A stretch of DNA of 40,668 nt from Deinococcales bacterium (GTDB taxonomy: Bacteria > Deinococcota > Deinococci > Deinococcales > JAAFIG01), in assembly GCA_025359505.1 (NCBI GenBank), contig JANYHH010000034.1:1-40668 (forward strand), read 5' to 3'. Made by a program: the position numbers and the translations under genes. Below the pieces are notes generated by a model. The model made no database searches. It was given only the letters and a program-made list of their open reading frames with translations, and was not told the DNA's origin. Below are positions 7,056-13,968 of this stretch, piece after piece; positions within the stretch are counted from its first letter, which is position 1; every line of letters starts with the position of its first letter.

Positions 7056-8060
7056 GTGAAACTGACGATTCAGCAGGTCGCTGAAGCGGCGGGCGTCGGG
7101 GTCGGCACGGTCTCGAGGGTACTCAACAATCACAAAAGCGTCAGGACTGAAACCCGCGAGCGCGTCGAAACCGCGATGCGCGAGCTGGGGTTCATTCCCA
7201 ATCCGCATGCCCGACGCGTCGCGGGCGGTAAGAGTTACACCGTCAGCATCATCTTGCAGGTCGTCGGCACGGATTTTTACATTCGTTTGCTGAACGGCCT
7301 AGAAACTACATTGGAAGCGCACCGTTACGACAGTGCGCTGTTTCCGCTGCTCGGGCGCGAGCGCTTGGAGCGTTACCTCAACTCGAGCACCTTGGCGTAC
7401 CAATCCGATGGGATCGTCATGGCCAGCCACAACTTGGGGGATTTGTACTCTGACGGCCGCCTGCCAACGCATCAGCCAGTCGTGATCGTGGACGGCTTCA
7501 ACCCGCATTACGACAGCGTTTACTTGGATAATCGACTCGGCGGTGAATTGGCGGCTCGAGCCTTATCAGCTTACAGCGGCGGTTTATACGCGATCAGCGT
7601 CCATCAAGAGTTGGATGAAGCCTTCAAGACCAGCGTCTTCTCGGATCGGATGCAAGGCTTCTACGGTGAACTCGAGCGCTTGGGGCGCAGCGTGCCACAA
7701 GACGCGACCCGCACGGTGGTTTTCAACTCTGAAAACGCCCGCACGGCCGCCCGCGATTTGCTGAGTCACGCCACGCTGCCCGCCAACATCTTCGCGGCCG
7801 CTGACCTGATCGCGCTCGGGGTGCTCGAGGAAGCCAAGGCGCTGGGACTCGAGGTGGGGCGCGACGTGCGTGTGATCGGTTTCGACGACCACCCGTGGAG
7901 CGCTGAGCAGGGGTTGTCCACGATTCACCAGCCCGTCGAAGCGATGGGCGTCGCGGCCGCCGAGTTGCTGATCGAGCGCTTGTCGGGTTTCACCGGTGAG
8001 CCGCGCCAAGTGCGCTTCGAGCCGCGCCTGATCGAGCGCCGCAGCACGCTCGGCGGGTGA
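7056..8060 (+). CDS. LacI/GalR-family transcriptional regulator
   Basis: A 334-residue DNA-binding regulator. Residues 3-25 form the helix-turn-helix (TIQQVAEAAGVGVGTVSRVLNN pattern), followed by the hinge helix region ending near PNPHARR, then a periplasmic-binding-protein-like effector domain to about 325 with the typical VIGFDDHPWS segment. Members bind palindromic operators as dimers and release on binding a sugar or nucleoside. The effector cannot be read from the sequence, and no transporter or sugar gene is adjacent. The GTG start has no clear Shine-Dalgarno sequence; a GACACT lies about 20 bases upstream. A hairpin follows the gene. Confidence 0.92.
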   Translation: MKLTIQQVAEAAGVGVGTVSRVLNNHKSVRTETRERVETAMRELGFIPNPHARRVAGGKSYTVSIILQVVGTDFYIRLLNGLETTLEAHRYDSALFPLLGRERLERYLNSSTLAYQSDGIVMASHNLGDLYSDGRLPTHQPVVIVDGFNPHYDSVYLDNRLGGELAARALSAYSGGLYAISVHQELDEAFKTSVFSDRMQGFYGELERLGRSVPQDATRTVVFNSENARTAARDLLSHATLPANIFAAADLIALGVLEEAKALGLEVGRDVRVIGFDDHPWSAEQGLSTIHQPVEAMGVAAAELLIERLSGFTGEPRQVRFEPRLIERRSTLGG

Positions 8061-8100
8061 GGAAGGTTTCTCTCGTCTCGAGACCATGTGATTCTCGCCT

Positions 8101-8136
8101 GCTCGTAGGGGCGTAGCGTGCTGCGCCTCTACGAGC
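8101..8136. terminator. Hairpin after LacI-type gene (dispersed GTAGGGG type)
   Basis: Arms GCTCGTAGGGGCG and CGCCTCTACGAGC pair over 13 bp with one G-T, around a 10-base loop. There is no U-run, so it may be a repeat rather than a true terminator. Confidence 0.4.
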
Positions 8137-8371
8137 ATCAGTTCAAGGAAACATGTTCTGTCCGTTGCGACAACAACGTTGCTCAGCACGCCACTCTCAT
8201 CCCCAACCCCGTCTTGCCCTGAAAGCAGCACCTTCTTGATTCCAAGCGTGCACCTGACGGGCGGAATCGCTTCTTGCCGCCTACTACAGCACCTTCCGGG
8301 CTTGCGGCGCTTCCGGGCTTGGGCGCTTCTCTCGCTTGTCAAATGAAGGGAGCCGCATTGCACAACATTTT

Positions 8372-8413
8372 GCCCTCTTTCGTGAAACGAGAGAGGGCCG
8401 CTGCGGAGCAGCG
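8372..8413. repeat. Double-hairpin element
   Basis: GCCCTCTTTCGT pairs with ACGAGAGAGGGC across a 3-base loop, followed directly by CGCTGC-GGA-GCAGCG and then GGGGTGAGAGT. The order of parts echoes the repeats upstream of aroB and argJ. Confidence 0.45.
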
Positions 8414-8535
8414 GGGTGAGAGTGGCCACCTGTGAAGTCGAAATTACCCGCCACATCGCTCGAGTGACGCGACGCATCCACCTCAATCGGTGACTCGAGA
8501 AGAGGCAAAGCTCTTCGCACCTCGAGCCACAGAAA

Positions 8536-8808
8536 TTAGAGCGTGTACGCGCTCGAGTCGAAATCTTCCATGACTTCCCCGAGCGCTTCGCTCACCACCC
8601 GTTTGACCTCGAGCGGTTTCTCAGCAAATTTGCCATCAATGCGGATGTCGTTGGTTTCGCCCTGCGTCAAACGCAGCTCCACATCGTCACCAAGACGCTC
8701 CCAGATCAGCACCTCGAGCTGCGCTTGCAGGTCGGCTTGCATCGCGTCGTGATTCATGTTTTTTGCGGCGTTGCGGGGCAGGGCAAAGCGAATCGTAACG
8801 ATTTTCAT
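8536..8808 (-). CDS. Small uncharacterised protein downstream of DUF3291 gene
   Basis: I do not recognise this 90-residue acidic protein. It begins with a beta-strand-like MKIVTIRFAL, has a helical middle (AMQADLQAQLEVLIWERLG) and a second strand-helix unit (ELRLTQGETNDIRIDG, then KRVVSEALGEVMEDF), suggesting a compact alpha/beta fold. It starts 29 bases after the stop of the DUF3291 gene on the same strand, with GGAG six bases before the ATG, so the two are probably cotranscribed. No metal or nucleotide motif is visible. A real gene is supported by the spacing, the ribosome-binding site and the codon pattern. Confidence 0.7.
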   Translation of the reverse strand: MKIVTIRFALPRNAAKNMNHDAMQADLQAQLEVLIWERLGDDVELRLTQGETNDIRIDGKFAEKPLEVKRVVSEALGEVMEDFDSSAYTL

Positions 8809-8837
8809 AGGAGGCTCCGATGTTCAAGACGGGAGGT

Positions 8838-9287
8838 TCAGTCCTTGGGTGCTGGGAATGGCTCGCGGAACGCGAATGCGGCGACGGTGCTGCCATTGAC
8901 GCGCAGCGACTCGAGCTTCGCTTTGGCTTCTTCGATGCTTGGCATGTGACCAGATTCCACCCACCACAGCACAGTGTAAGCCTCGCGCATGATCGTGAAC
9001 CACTCCTTGCGGCGGCGCAGGTAATCGGTGTGGACGCTGTTGTAGACATAGTTTTTCAGCGATTCTGGATCACTCCAGACGCTCATGTTGACGATGATGC
9101 GGTCGTCATTGAACGGTCGGAATTCAGTGGCGTTGTTGTCGTCGCCCGTCAAACGCCAGACGAAGCCGGGGCTGCTTTCCGCCAGCGCGTTAATGTGCTC
9201 GAGCGCATCCACGAACTCTTTCATCTCCGCGCTGTCCAGCGGGTAACGCGTGGTGGCAATGTTGATCTGAGCGAGTTGGTACGGCAT
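8838..9287 (-). CDS. DUF3291 family protein
   Basis: A 149-residue protein matching DUF3291 in its start (MPYQLAQINIATTRYPLD), its central DRIIVNMSVWSDPESLKNYVY and its late VLWWVESGHMPSIEEAKAKLE. The family looks like a dimeric alpha/beta-barrel (antibiotic-monooxygenase-like) fold of unknown substrate. The start was placed at ATG 9287, 7 bases after TAGAAT, although the frame is open further upstream. It heads a probable two-gene unit with the small protein at 8536-8808. Family membership is likely; the function is not established. Confidence 0.85.
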   Translation of the reverse strand: MPYQLAQINIATTRYPLDSAEMKEFVDALEHINALAESSPGFVWRLTGDDNNATEFRPFNDDRIIVNMSVWSDPESLKNYVYNSVHTDYLRRRKEWFTIMREAYTVLWWVESGHMPSIEEAKAKLESLRVNGSTVAAFAFREPFPAPKD

Positions 9288-9294
9288 GAAACAA

Positions 9295-9300
9295 ATTCTA
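9295..9300 (-). promoter_or_regulatory. -10 box of leaderless DUF3291 gene
   Basis: TAGAAT on the minus strand ends 7 bases before the ATG at 9287. Confidence 0.55.
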
Positions 9301-9422
9301 CCTTTCGCAGCGCAGCGCGATTGAATGGCGCGAGTTTGACGGCTTGCCGATGAACTCAATCGGCGCGTTGCACAGCTCGAGACCCGCCATGCCAGCGCAA
9401 CGCGCATGAGCGGCATCAATAC

Positions 9423-10445
9423 CTAACTCTCGAGCGCAGTCTTTCTACCCCAAGCCGCGTCGTTGAAAGCGCGGCGCAGTTGAGCAATCCCTGATTCCCC
9501 GTGTCTCGAGGGGCAAACGCGGTTGGTCAGCAGCACGTTGATCTGCCCGGTCTCCAAGCTGATCCACGCGCCCGTGCCAGTGAAGCCCGTGTGACCGAGT
9601 GCTCCGGCTGGCGCGACTTGCCCGCCGAGCCAATCATCAAAGCGCAGCACCCACCCAAAGGCTCGAGCATCAGTTGTATCTCGAGCGAGTTCTGCGCCCA
9701 TCACCCGCAGCGCAGCCGCGCTGAGGACGCGCCCGCCGATCAGCGCCTCGAGATATTTGGCTACGTCGGTGACGCTACCAAACAACCCAGCGTGACCGCT
9801 GATCCCGTCCATTGCACGGGTGTTCTCGTCGTGGACACTGCCCCGCAGCAACTCGCCAGTGGCAGCGTCCAGCTCGGTCGCAGCACATTGATTGGCGTTC
9901 GGGTGATAGGTCAGCCCCACGCCGCACGGCGCGAACAACTCGCGCTCAGCCACTTCGTCCAACCTCGAGCCGTAGAGTTTTTCCAGCAGGTACGTGAGCG
10001 CGATGAAGCCCTGATCGCTGTAGGTGATGCCGATTTGAGGGCGCGGCTCCTCGAGCGAGCGCCGTAACGCCGCGTCCCTCGGTAAATTCCAGTAACGCAG
10101 TTTAGACAGCGCAGCCAGCCCTGCGCTGTGCGATGCGAGTTGCTTGACGGTTGCCGTCCCCAGCGGCATCCCGCGCACTTCGGGCAGCGTATCTACCAGC
10201 GGTGCGTCCAGATCGAGCCGTCCGGCTTGCCACAGGCGCAGCAGCAGCGGCGCGGTGACGAGGACTTTGGTCAGGCTGGCTAAATCCCAGATGGTCTCGA
10301 GGGTCACGCGTGGCGCGTCCGACGTGTGCCATAAATGCCCAGCGCAGCCAAACTCGAGGCGACCCGCCAGCCCGACCGCCCACGCCGCGCCGGGGATCGG
10401 GTGCGTCTCGAGGTGTTGAGTGACGACTTGGCTGACACGGTTCAT
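9423..10445 (-). CDS. Serine hydrolase, class C beta-lactamase/penicillin-binding family
   Basis: The 340-residue protein carries the serine beta-lactamase-like catalytic signatures: S-L-T-K at residues 57-60, Y-S-D near residue 147 and H-T-G in HTGFTGTGAW near 290, replacing K-T-G. The family includes esterases, D-peptidases and true AmpC enzymes. No signal peptide is visible, so a cytoplasmic esterase or peptidase is more likely than a secreted beta-lactamase. The ATG at 10457 lies inside the -10 box TATGCT, so the start at 10445, 7 bases downstream of that box, is preferred. The substrate is unknown. Confidence 0.88.
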   Translation of the reverse strand: MNRVSQVVTQHLETHPIPGAAWAVGLAGRLEFGCAGHLWHTSDAPRVTLETIWDLASLTKVLVTAPLLLRLWQAGRLDLDAPLVDTLPEVRGMPLGTATVKQLASHSAGLAALSKLRYWNLPRDAALRRSLEEPRPQIGITYSDQGFIALTYLLEKLYGSRLDEVAERELFAPCGVGLTYHPNANQCAATELDAATGELLRGSVHDENTRAMDGISGHAGLFGSVTDVAKYLEALIGGRVLSAAALRVMGAELARDTTDARAFGWVLRFDDWLGGQVAPAGALGHTGFTGTGAWISLETGQINVLLTNRVCPSRHGESGIAQLRRAFNDAAWGRKTALES

Positions 10446-10452
10446 CGCCCTC

Positions 10453-10458
10453 AGCATA
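10453..10458 (-). promoter_or_regulatory. -10 box of leaderless serine hydrolase gene
   Basis: TATGCT on the minus strand lies 7 bases before the ATG at 10445; the box contains the alternative upstream ATG. Confidence 0.5.
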
Positions 10459-10492
10459 GCTTGAGGAGCTGGCAGTCTTCATCTTGTCAGGC

Positions 10493-10498
10493 TAGAAT
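10493..10498 (+). promoter_or_regulatory. -10 box of leaderless small membrane protein gene
   Basis: TAGAAT lies 7 bases before the ATG at 10506. Confidence 0.5.
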
Positions 10499-10505
10499 GT
10501 GTGAC

Positions 10506-10679
10506 ATGGGTATTCTCACAGTCTTGTGCGGTGTGGCAATGATCGTCATGGGTGTCGTCGGTATGGTGCGACGCAAGTCGACCTTGCCGGAACTGCAACC
10601 GCTCGAGAGCCTCGTGGTGCTCGTGCCGTTTGGGGTCATCATCAGTGTGATCGGCGTGATTATTCAGAGCAAAAGCTGA
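10506..10679 (+). CDS. 57-residue two-helix membrane protein
   Basis: This short gene encodes two hydrophobic segments (about residues 2-20 and 36-53) joined by a polar loop VRRKSTLPELQPLES. By the positive-inside rule the basic loop is probably cytoplasmic. It is preceded by TAGAAT at 7 bases, and is divergent from the serine hydrolase at 9423-10445, sharing a 60-base promoter region. I do not recognise the family. A longer upstream frame (from 10335) runs antisense through the hydrolase and is not the start. The hydrophobic pattern and well-placed promoter support it. Confidence 0.65.
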   Translation: MGILTVLCGVAMIVMGVVGMVRRKSTLPELQPLESLVVLVPFGVIISVIGVIIQSKS

Positions 10680-10717
10680 GCGAACACGAACCTTGCATCA
10701 GCCACTCGAGACCGTGC

Positions 10718-11122
10718 TCAGGCGGGCCAGAAGCGCACGTCGAAGACTTGACCCGAATCCTCGAGACGACCGCAGGCCCGGATGTTCAATTTCCTCACTG
10801 GAACTTCGAGCGACCATGCAGGTTGGTCATCGATCACATCGCGCACCCCGACCACCGAGCCGCGCACCTCGAGCGCCGCCTGAACGTCGACTTCCCAATC
10901 GCCAGCGGGTCTGAGCGGTGCGCTTGGGTGGTAACTCAACTCGAGCCGCACGGTGGTGTCCGCCAGCAGCGCGATGGAGACCTCGCGCCGCCTGACGGAG
11001 AGCGCCGCGCCGCGCTCAAAATCAGCGTTGAACAGCGGAATCTGATCGGGTTCATACGGGGTATTGACATCGTAAATCACGAACTGCGCGTACTGCGGCC
11101 AGAATTCAAGTGTGTGGGTCAT
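10718..11122 (-). CDS. Uncharacterised conserved-looking protein
   Basis: A 134-residue protein without signal peptide or membrane segment. It starts MTHTLEFWPQYAQFVIYDVN and has alternating strands through most of its length (ALSVRRREVSIALL, TVRLELSYHP, WEVDVQAALEVRGSVVGV), suggesting an all-beta fold. I recognise no family motif. The ATG at 11122 follows TACACT by 9 bases; a TTG at 11131 is an alternative start. The gene converges with the small membrane protein gene. Confidence 0.65.
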   Translation of the reverse strand: MTHTLEFWPQYAQFVIYDVNTPYEPDQIPLFNADFERGAALSVRRREVSIALLADTTVRLELSYHPSAPLRPAGDWEVDVQAALEVRGSVVGVRDVIDDQPAWSLEVPVRKLNIRACGRLEDSGQVFDVRFWPA

Positions 11123-11131
11123 GATGGCCAA

Positions 11132-11137
11132 AGTGTA
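11132..11137 (-). promoter_or_regulatory. -10 box upstream of 10718-11122 gene
   Basis: TACACT on the minus strand ends 9 bases before the ATG. Confidence 0.4.
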
Positions 11138-11273
11138 ACGGTCGGTCGTCGCCGCGTGACGCTGCGGTGCAGCTCAAAGCCAAGCGGCTTTTGTGGCTCG
11201 AGTCTAAAATCAAGGTGTAATTGAATGAGCTGACTTGCAGGACTCGAGGGCGGCAGCGCATCATGGACGGATC

Positions 11274-12572
11274 ATGAAACGATTCTGGGGTTATGGGCTG
11301 CTGGGTTTGCTGGTGGTTGGTTTAGCGACTGGCTTGAGCATCGGGTTGCCCTACGTGGCGATTGCGACGGCTTACGCCGCGAAGACGACCTGCTCTGGCG
11401 TGTTCGTCTCTAAGCGCCCCCTCGAGTCCGTCAAAGCCGACCTTTACGCGGTGGATTTCGTTGGCGTCAGCGTGGATGAGGCTGCCCAACGCGTGACCTC
11501 GAGTTTGTATGGTCTGATGCCCGCCACCGCCAAGTACCGCCCGCGCATGGGTTGCACGTTGCTGAATCAGACCAGCGAAGCCGAGCTGAGCGCCCAACCC
11601 GTCGCGCCAGTGATGACGGCAATGCCAGACCTCGAGCCGCCCGCCAAGCCCGTTTCATCGGCGTTGACTGCTGCGCTCGAGGCGAGCTTCGCGGATGCGA
11701 CGGGTAAGTTGAACACCCGCGCCGTCGTGATCCTCGAAGACGGTAAATTGATTGCCGAGCGTTACGCAGACGGGTTTAGTGTGAACACGCCGCTGCTGGG
11801 TTGGAGCATGACCAAGAGCGTCACGGGCGCGATGATCGGGCTGATGGTGCTGGACAAGAAGCTTAGGCTAACGCAACCCGCGCCGATTTCGGAGTGGCAA
11901 AACGATTTGCGACGCGAAATCACGCTGGACGCGCTGATGCGAATGAGCAGCGGACTGGCATTTGTCGAGGATTACGGCGCTCCGAGCGACGCGACGCGAA
12001 TGCTGTTCGGCGCTAAAAACGCGGCCAGCGTCGCCATTGCCGCGCCCGCCACCGCCAAGCCGTTTGAAATCTGGTCGTACTCGAGCGGCACGACCAACAT
12101 CTTGCAAGCCATCATCCGCCGCCAGTTTGTGAGTGCCAGCGAGTACATCGCGTACCCGTACCAGCGACTGTTCGGGAAGCTCGGCATGACCAGCGCGGTT
12201 TTGGAAAGCGACGCCAGCGGTGTCTTTGTCGGCTCGTCGTTCATGTACGCCACCGCCAGAGACTGGGCGAAGTTTGGGCAATTGTACCTGCAAGACGGCG
12301 TTTGGCAGGGCCAGCGTCTGCTGCCCGAGGGTTGGGTGAGGTACTCGTCGATGCTGACTCCGAAGTCAGACGGCGTGTACGCTGCTCAGTTTTGGCTCGA
12401 GCGAAACGATCGATCATTCCCGCAAGACGCGTTCATGGCTGAGGGTTTCGAGGGGCAAAATGTGACTGTCATCCCGAGCAAAAAGCTCGTGATCGTGCGG
12501 CTTGGCTTGTCGCGCAGCGGCGCGTTCGACGACATCGCGTTCGTCAAACGGATCGTCAAAGCCCTCGAGTAA
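11274..12572 (+). CDS. Membrane-anchored serine hydrolase, class C beta-lactamase-like
   Basis: The 432-residue protein has one N-terminal hydrophobic segment (about 8-35) that serves as signal anchor, a region of about 100 residues with two or three cysteines (Cys40, Cys94), then a beta-lactamase-like domain from about 130. Catalytic signatures are S-M-T-K at 178-181, Y-S-S at 269-271 and EGFEGQ near 395 in the place of the usual HGGQ. The domain probably faces the periplasm and may act on cell-wall peptides or esters. ATG 11274 is preferred over earlier in-frame codons because the signal anchor begins there. A TAAAAT at 11207 may be its -10. It is not closely related to the hydrolase at 9423. 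Confidence 0.88.
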   Translation: MKRFWGYGLLGLLVVGLATGLSIGLPYVAIATAYAAKTTCSGVFVSKRPLESVKADLYAVDFVGVSVDEAAQRVTSSLYGLMPATAKYRPRMGCTLLNQTSEAELSAQPVAPVMTAMPDLEPPAKPVSSALTAALEASFADATGKLNTRAVVILEDGKLIAERYADGFSVNTPLLGWSMTKSVTGAMIGLMVLDKKLRLTQPAPISEWQNDLRREITLDALMRMSSGLAFVEDYGAPSDATRMLFGAKNAASVAIAAPATAKPFEIWSYSSGTTNILQAIIRRQFVSASEYIAYPYQRLFGKLGMTSAVLESDASGVFVGSSFMYATARDWAKFGQLYLQDGVWQGQRLLPEGWVRYSSMLTPKSDGVYAAQFWLERNDRSFPQDAFMAEGFEGQNVTVIPSKKLVIVRLGLSRSGAFDDIAFVKRIVKALE

Positions 12573-12732
12573 TCACGCCCGAAGTTCTGCGCGTTTCTCG
12601 AGCTGAGTCAGTAGAGCGTCGAGCGGTGAAGTACGAGTGACTGCTCATCGAGTGTGGAGCGCGATTGATTGGGTGCATTTCGTAGGGGCGAACGGCTGTT
12701 TATCGGTGAACAACTCGAGTCACCCGCAGAGA

Positions 12733-12861
12733 CTCATACGAATTCCGGAAAATTCCTTAAGAATTTTCTGCCTTAGAGGGCATAGGAAAAACTACGGATT
12801 CCGTGCTGAATGCAATCTATTTGCAAAAATAGATGAAGTGATTTAACGGAATCCGTATCAG
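12733..12861. mobile_element. AT-rich MITE-like element with inverted ends
   Basis: Imperfect terminal inverted repeats of 21 bases (17 matches), built on ATACGRATTCCG, lie at 12733-12753 and 12841-12861. A further TACGGATTCCGT at 12793-12804 is a perfect 12-bp inverted match to 12846-12857, so a 65-bp unit could be nested. Inside are two hairpins, AAAATTC-N5-GAATTTT (12749-12767) and ATCTATTT-GCAA-AAATAGAT (12815-12834). The stretch is much richer in A+T than its surroundings, encodes nothing and has no CTCGAG. Its right end supplies the stop codon of the DinB gene. A nonautonomous transposon remnant is inferred. Confidence 0.5.
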
Positions 12862-13352
12862 TTGCTGCGCGGCCGCTCGCCGGGCGTGACCAGATCGCTG
12901 TCTGGTTGACCGGGATGCGGATGCCCGAGCACCCGTGCCAATGCCAGCGCTTGCCCTTTGTGATGGAACTCGTGCGTGATCGGATGCAGAATCAACCAGC
13001 GCCGCGTTAACATTTCCGTGCGTCCACTCGAGGAGGTGTAACTCAGCGGTTCGTCCCAATCCTCGAAAGTGTTGATTGCTCGCAGCACGGTTTCGTCCAC
13101 TTGCGCGAAATAATCGCGCAGCTCAGCGACGTTGCTGACCAAGCGCTCAGTCACAGACAAGCTCAACCCGACCGCGCCAGCCCAGTGCAGATAACAATCA
13201 GCGATGTGACTGTAAATCGCGTTCAGACTGCCATACGCGAAATCTTCGCGCTGCGCGTTGAACACTTCATTCGGTAGCGTCCCAAGCCACTCGAGCAATC
13301 CAGCGCGGGTGCGGGTGGTCAGACCGTAAAACGTTTCTAAATCGGCATTCAT
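12858..13352 (-). CDS. DinB/YfiT-like four-helix-bundle protein
   Basis: The 164-residue protein has the DinB-fold histidine triad, His49 (IYSHIADCYLHW), His127 and His131 (PITHEFHHKGQAL), which in this superfamily binds a divalent metal. Many members are thiol transferases that use bacillithiol, and the family is expanded in Deinococcus. The ATG start is preceded by TAGACT at 7 bases, so the gene is probably leaderless. The stop codon lies inside the right end of the MITE-like element, so the last few residues (PRSN) may have been altered by its insertion. The substrate is unknown. It is followed on the map by the SufE-like gene on the same strand. Confidence 0.88.
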   Translation of the reverse strand: MNADLETFYGLTTRTRAGLLEWLGTLPNEVFNAQREDFAYGSLNAIYSHIADCYLHWAGAVGLSLSVTERLVSNVAELRDYFAQVDETVLRAINTFEDWDEPLSYTSSSGRTEMLTRRWLILHPITHEFHHKGQALALARVLGHPHPGQPDSDLVTPGERPRSN

Positions 13353-13359
13353 GGACTCA

Positions 13360-13365
13360 AGTCTA
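13360..13365 (-). promoter_or_regulatory. -10 box of leaderless dinB-like gene
   Basis: TAGACT on the minus strand lies 7 bases before the ATG at 13352. Confidence 0.55.
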
Positions 13366-13387
13366 GCCGTATCTCGAGCCTAAATCT

Positions 13388-13825
13388 CTACCTTTGAGCT
13401 TGGAGCGCGGCCGTGACTTGGCGCTTCAAACGCACCAGCACCGCCTGCAACCCCCTGATTCGCAGCGGCGTGATGATCTCCTGCAAGCCCGCCCCAGCGT
13501 AAAAATCCAGCGGTACGGACAAGATGTTCGCGGGCGTCTCACCTTCCAAGCCAGCCGCGAGCATCCCCGCGAAAGCCCGCACGGTCGGCGCGTCGCTCGG
13601 CGCGTCGAAGTAGAGGTGAACCGCGTCACCGTCCAGTTCCGCGTGCGCGTAGAACGGTGTCGCGCACTCGTGCACCTGCTCCAATTTGTCTTTCATACCT
13701 TCGGGCAGCGCTGGCATCTGTCTGGAAAAATCCAGCAGCAACTCGGTTTTGATCGCTTTAGGGACGCTGCCCATCATCTGGATTATTTTTTGCAGTTTTG
13801 GTGGCAAGACGGACGCGTCGGACAT
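13388..13825 (-). CDS. SufE-like sulfur acceptor protein
   Basis: SufE takes the persulfide sulfur from the cysteine desulfurase SufS and passes it to the SufBCD scaffold for iron-sulfur cluster assembly. The 145-residue product has the family layout with the likely acceptor Cys54 (VHECATPF), the segment VRAFAGMLAAGLEGETPANIL and the late RGLQAVLVRLKRQV helix. The start was moved to ATG 13825, which follows TATATT by 6 bases; the longer open frame (to 13897) has no support. No suf genes adjoin it. It could serve a desulfurase encoded elsewhere. Confidence 0.9.
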   Translation of the reverse strand: MSDASVLPPKLQKIIQMMGSVPKAIKTELLLDFSRQMPALPEGMKDKLEQVHECATPFYAHAELDGDAVHLYFDAPSDAPTVRAFAGMLAAGLEGETPANILSVPLDFYAGAGLQEIITPLRIRGLQAVLVRLKRQVTAALQAQR

Positions 13826-13831
13826 AGACTC

Positions 13832-13837
13832 AATATA
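13832..13837 (-). promoter_or_regulatory. -10 box of leaderless sufE-like gene
   Basis: TATATT on the minus strand lies 6 bases before the ATG at 13825. Confidence 0.55.
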
Positions 13838-13932
13838 CGCCTCGAGTATGGAGTCTCTTGTACCTCGAGTGACACGTATTGCCGTGTCGAAGTTCAAGTC
13901 GTAAAACGACCAGCTTCGCTTGTGAATCGTGC

Positions 13933-13938
13933 TAATAT
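13933..13938 (+). promoter_or_regulatory. -10 box of TPR gene
   Basis: TAATAT lies 6 bases before ATG 13945 and about 30 before TTG 13969. The predicted transcript would start near 13945. Confidence 0.5.
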
Positions 13939-13968
13939 TTCGTCATGCACGCACTGGAGGTAAGGCCA

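Larger units (their letters stand above)
8061..8535. repeat. Repeat-rich intergenic gap with no gene
   Basis: This 475-base stretch has no convincing reading frame; a long antisense frame on the minus strand runs into the LacI gene and is a shadow. It holds the hairpins at 8101-8136, 8372-8398 and 8399-8413, a short tandem-like GCTTCCGGGCTTG pattern around 8295-8330, and CTCGAG copies only at its edges. It resembles an accumulation site for small dispersed noncoding repeats of the kind described in Deinococcus. Confidence 0.5.

Noticed and set aside
7584..8486. Long open frame of 300 codons on the minus strand
   Set aside because: It runs antisense through the LacI-family gene and the repeat-rich gap, has no family features or start signals, and its composition follows from the opposite strand's codon pattern.
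10526..11224. Open frame of 232 codons on the plus strand
   Set aside because: It overlaps the small membrane protein in another frame and the 10718-11122 gene in antisense; no start signal and no recognisable domain.
9423..12572. Two serine hydrolase genes as a tandem duplication or resistance island
   Set aside because: They are on opposite strands, have little similarity outside the catalytic signatures and different localisation signals, and no mobile element brackets them.
13919..13945. Possible Rex operator upstream of the TPR gene (TTGTGAA)
   Set aside because: Only one half-site of the TTGTGAA-N6-TTCACAA pattern is present; the same word occurs by chance elsewhere, for example near 28663 and 28688.
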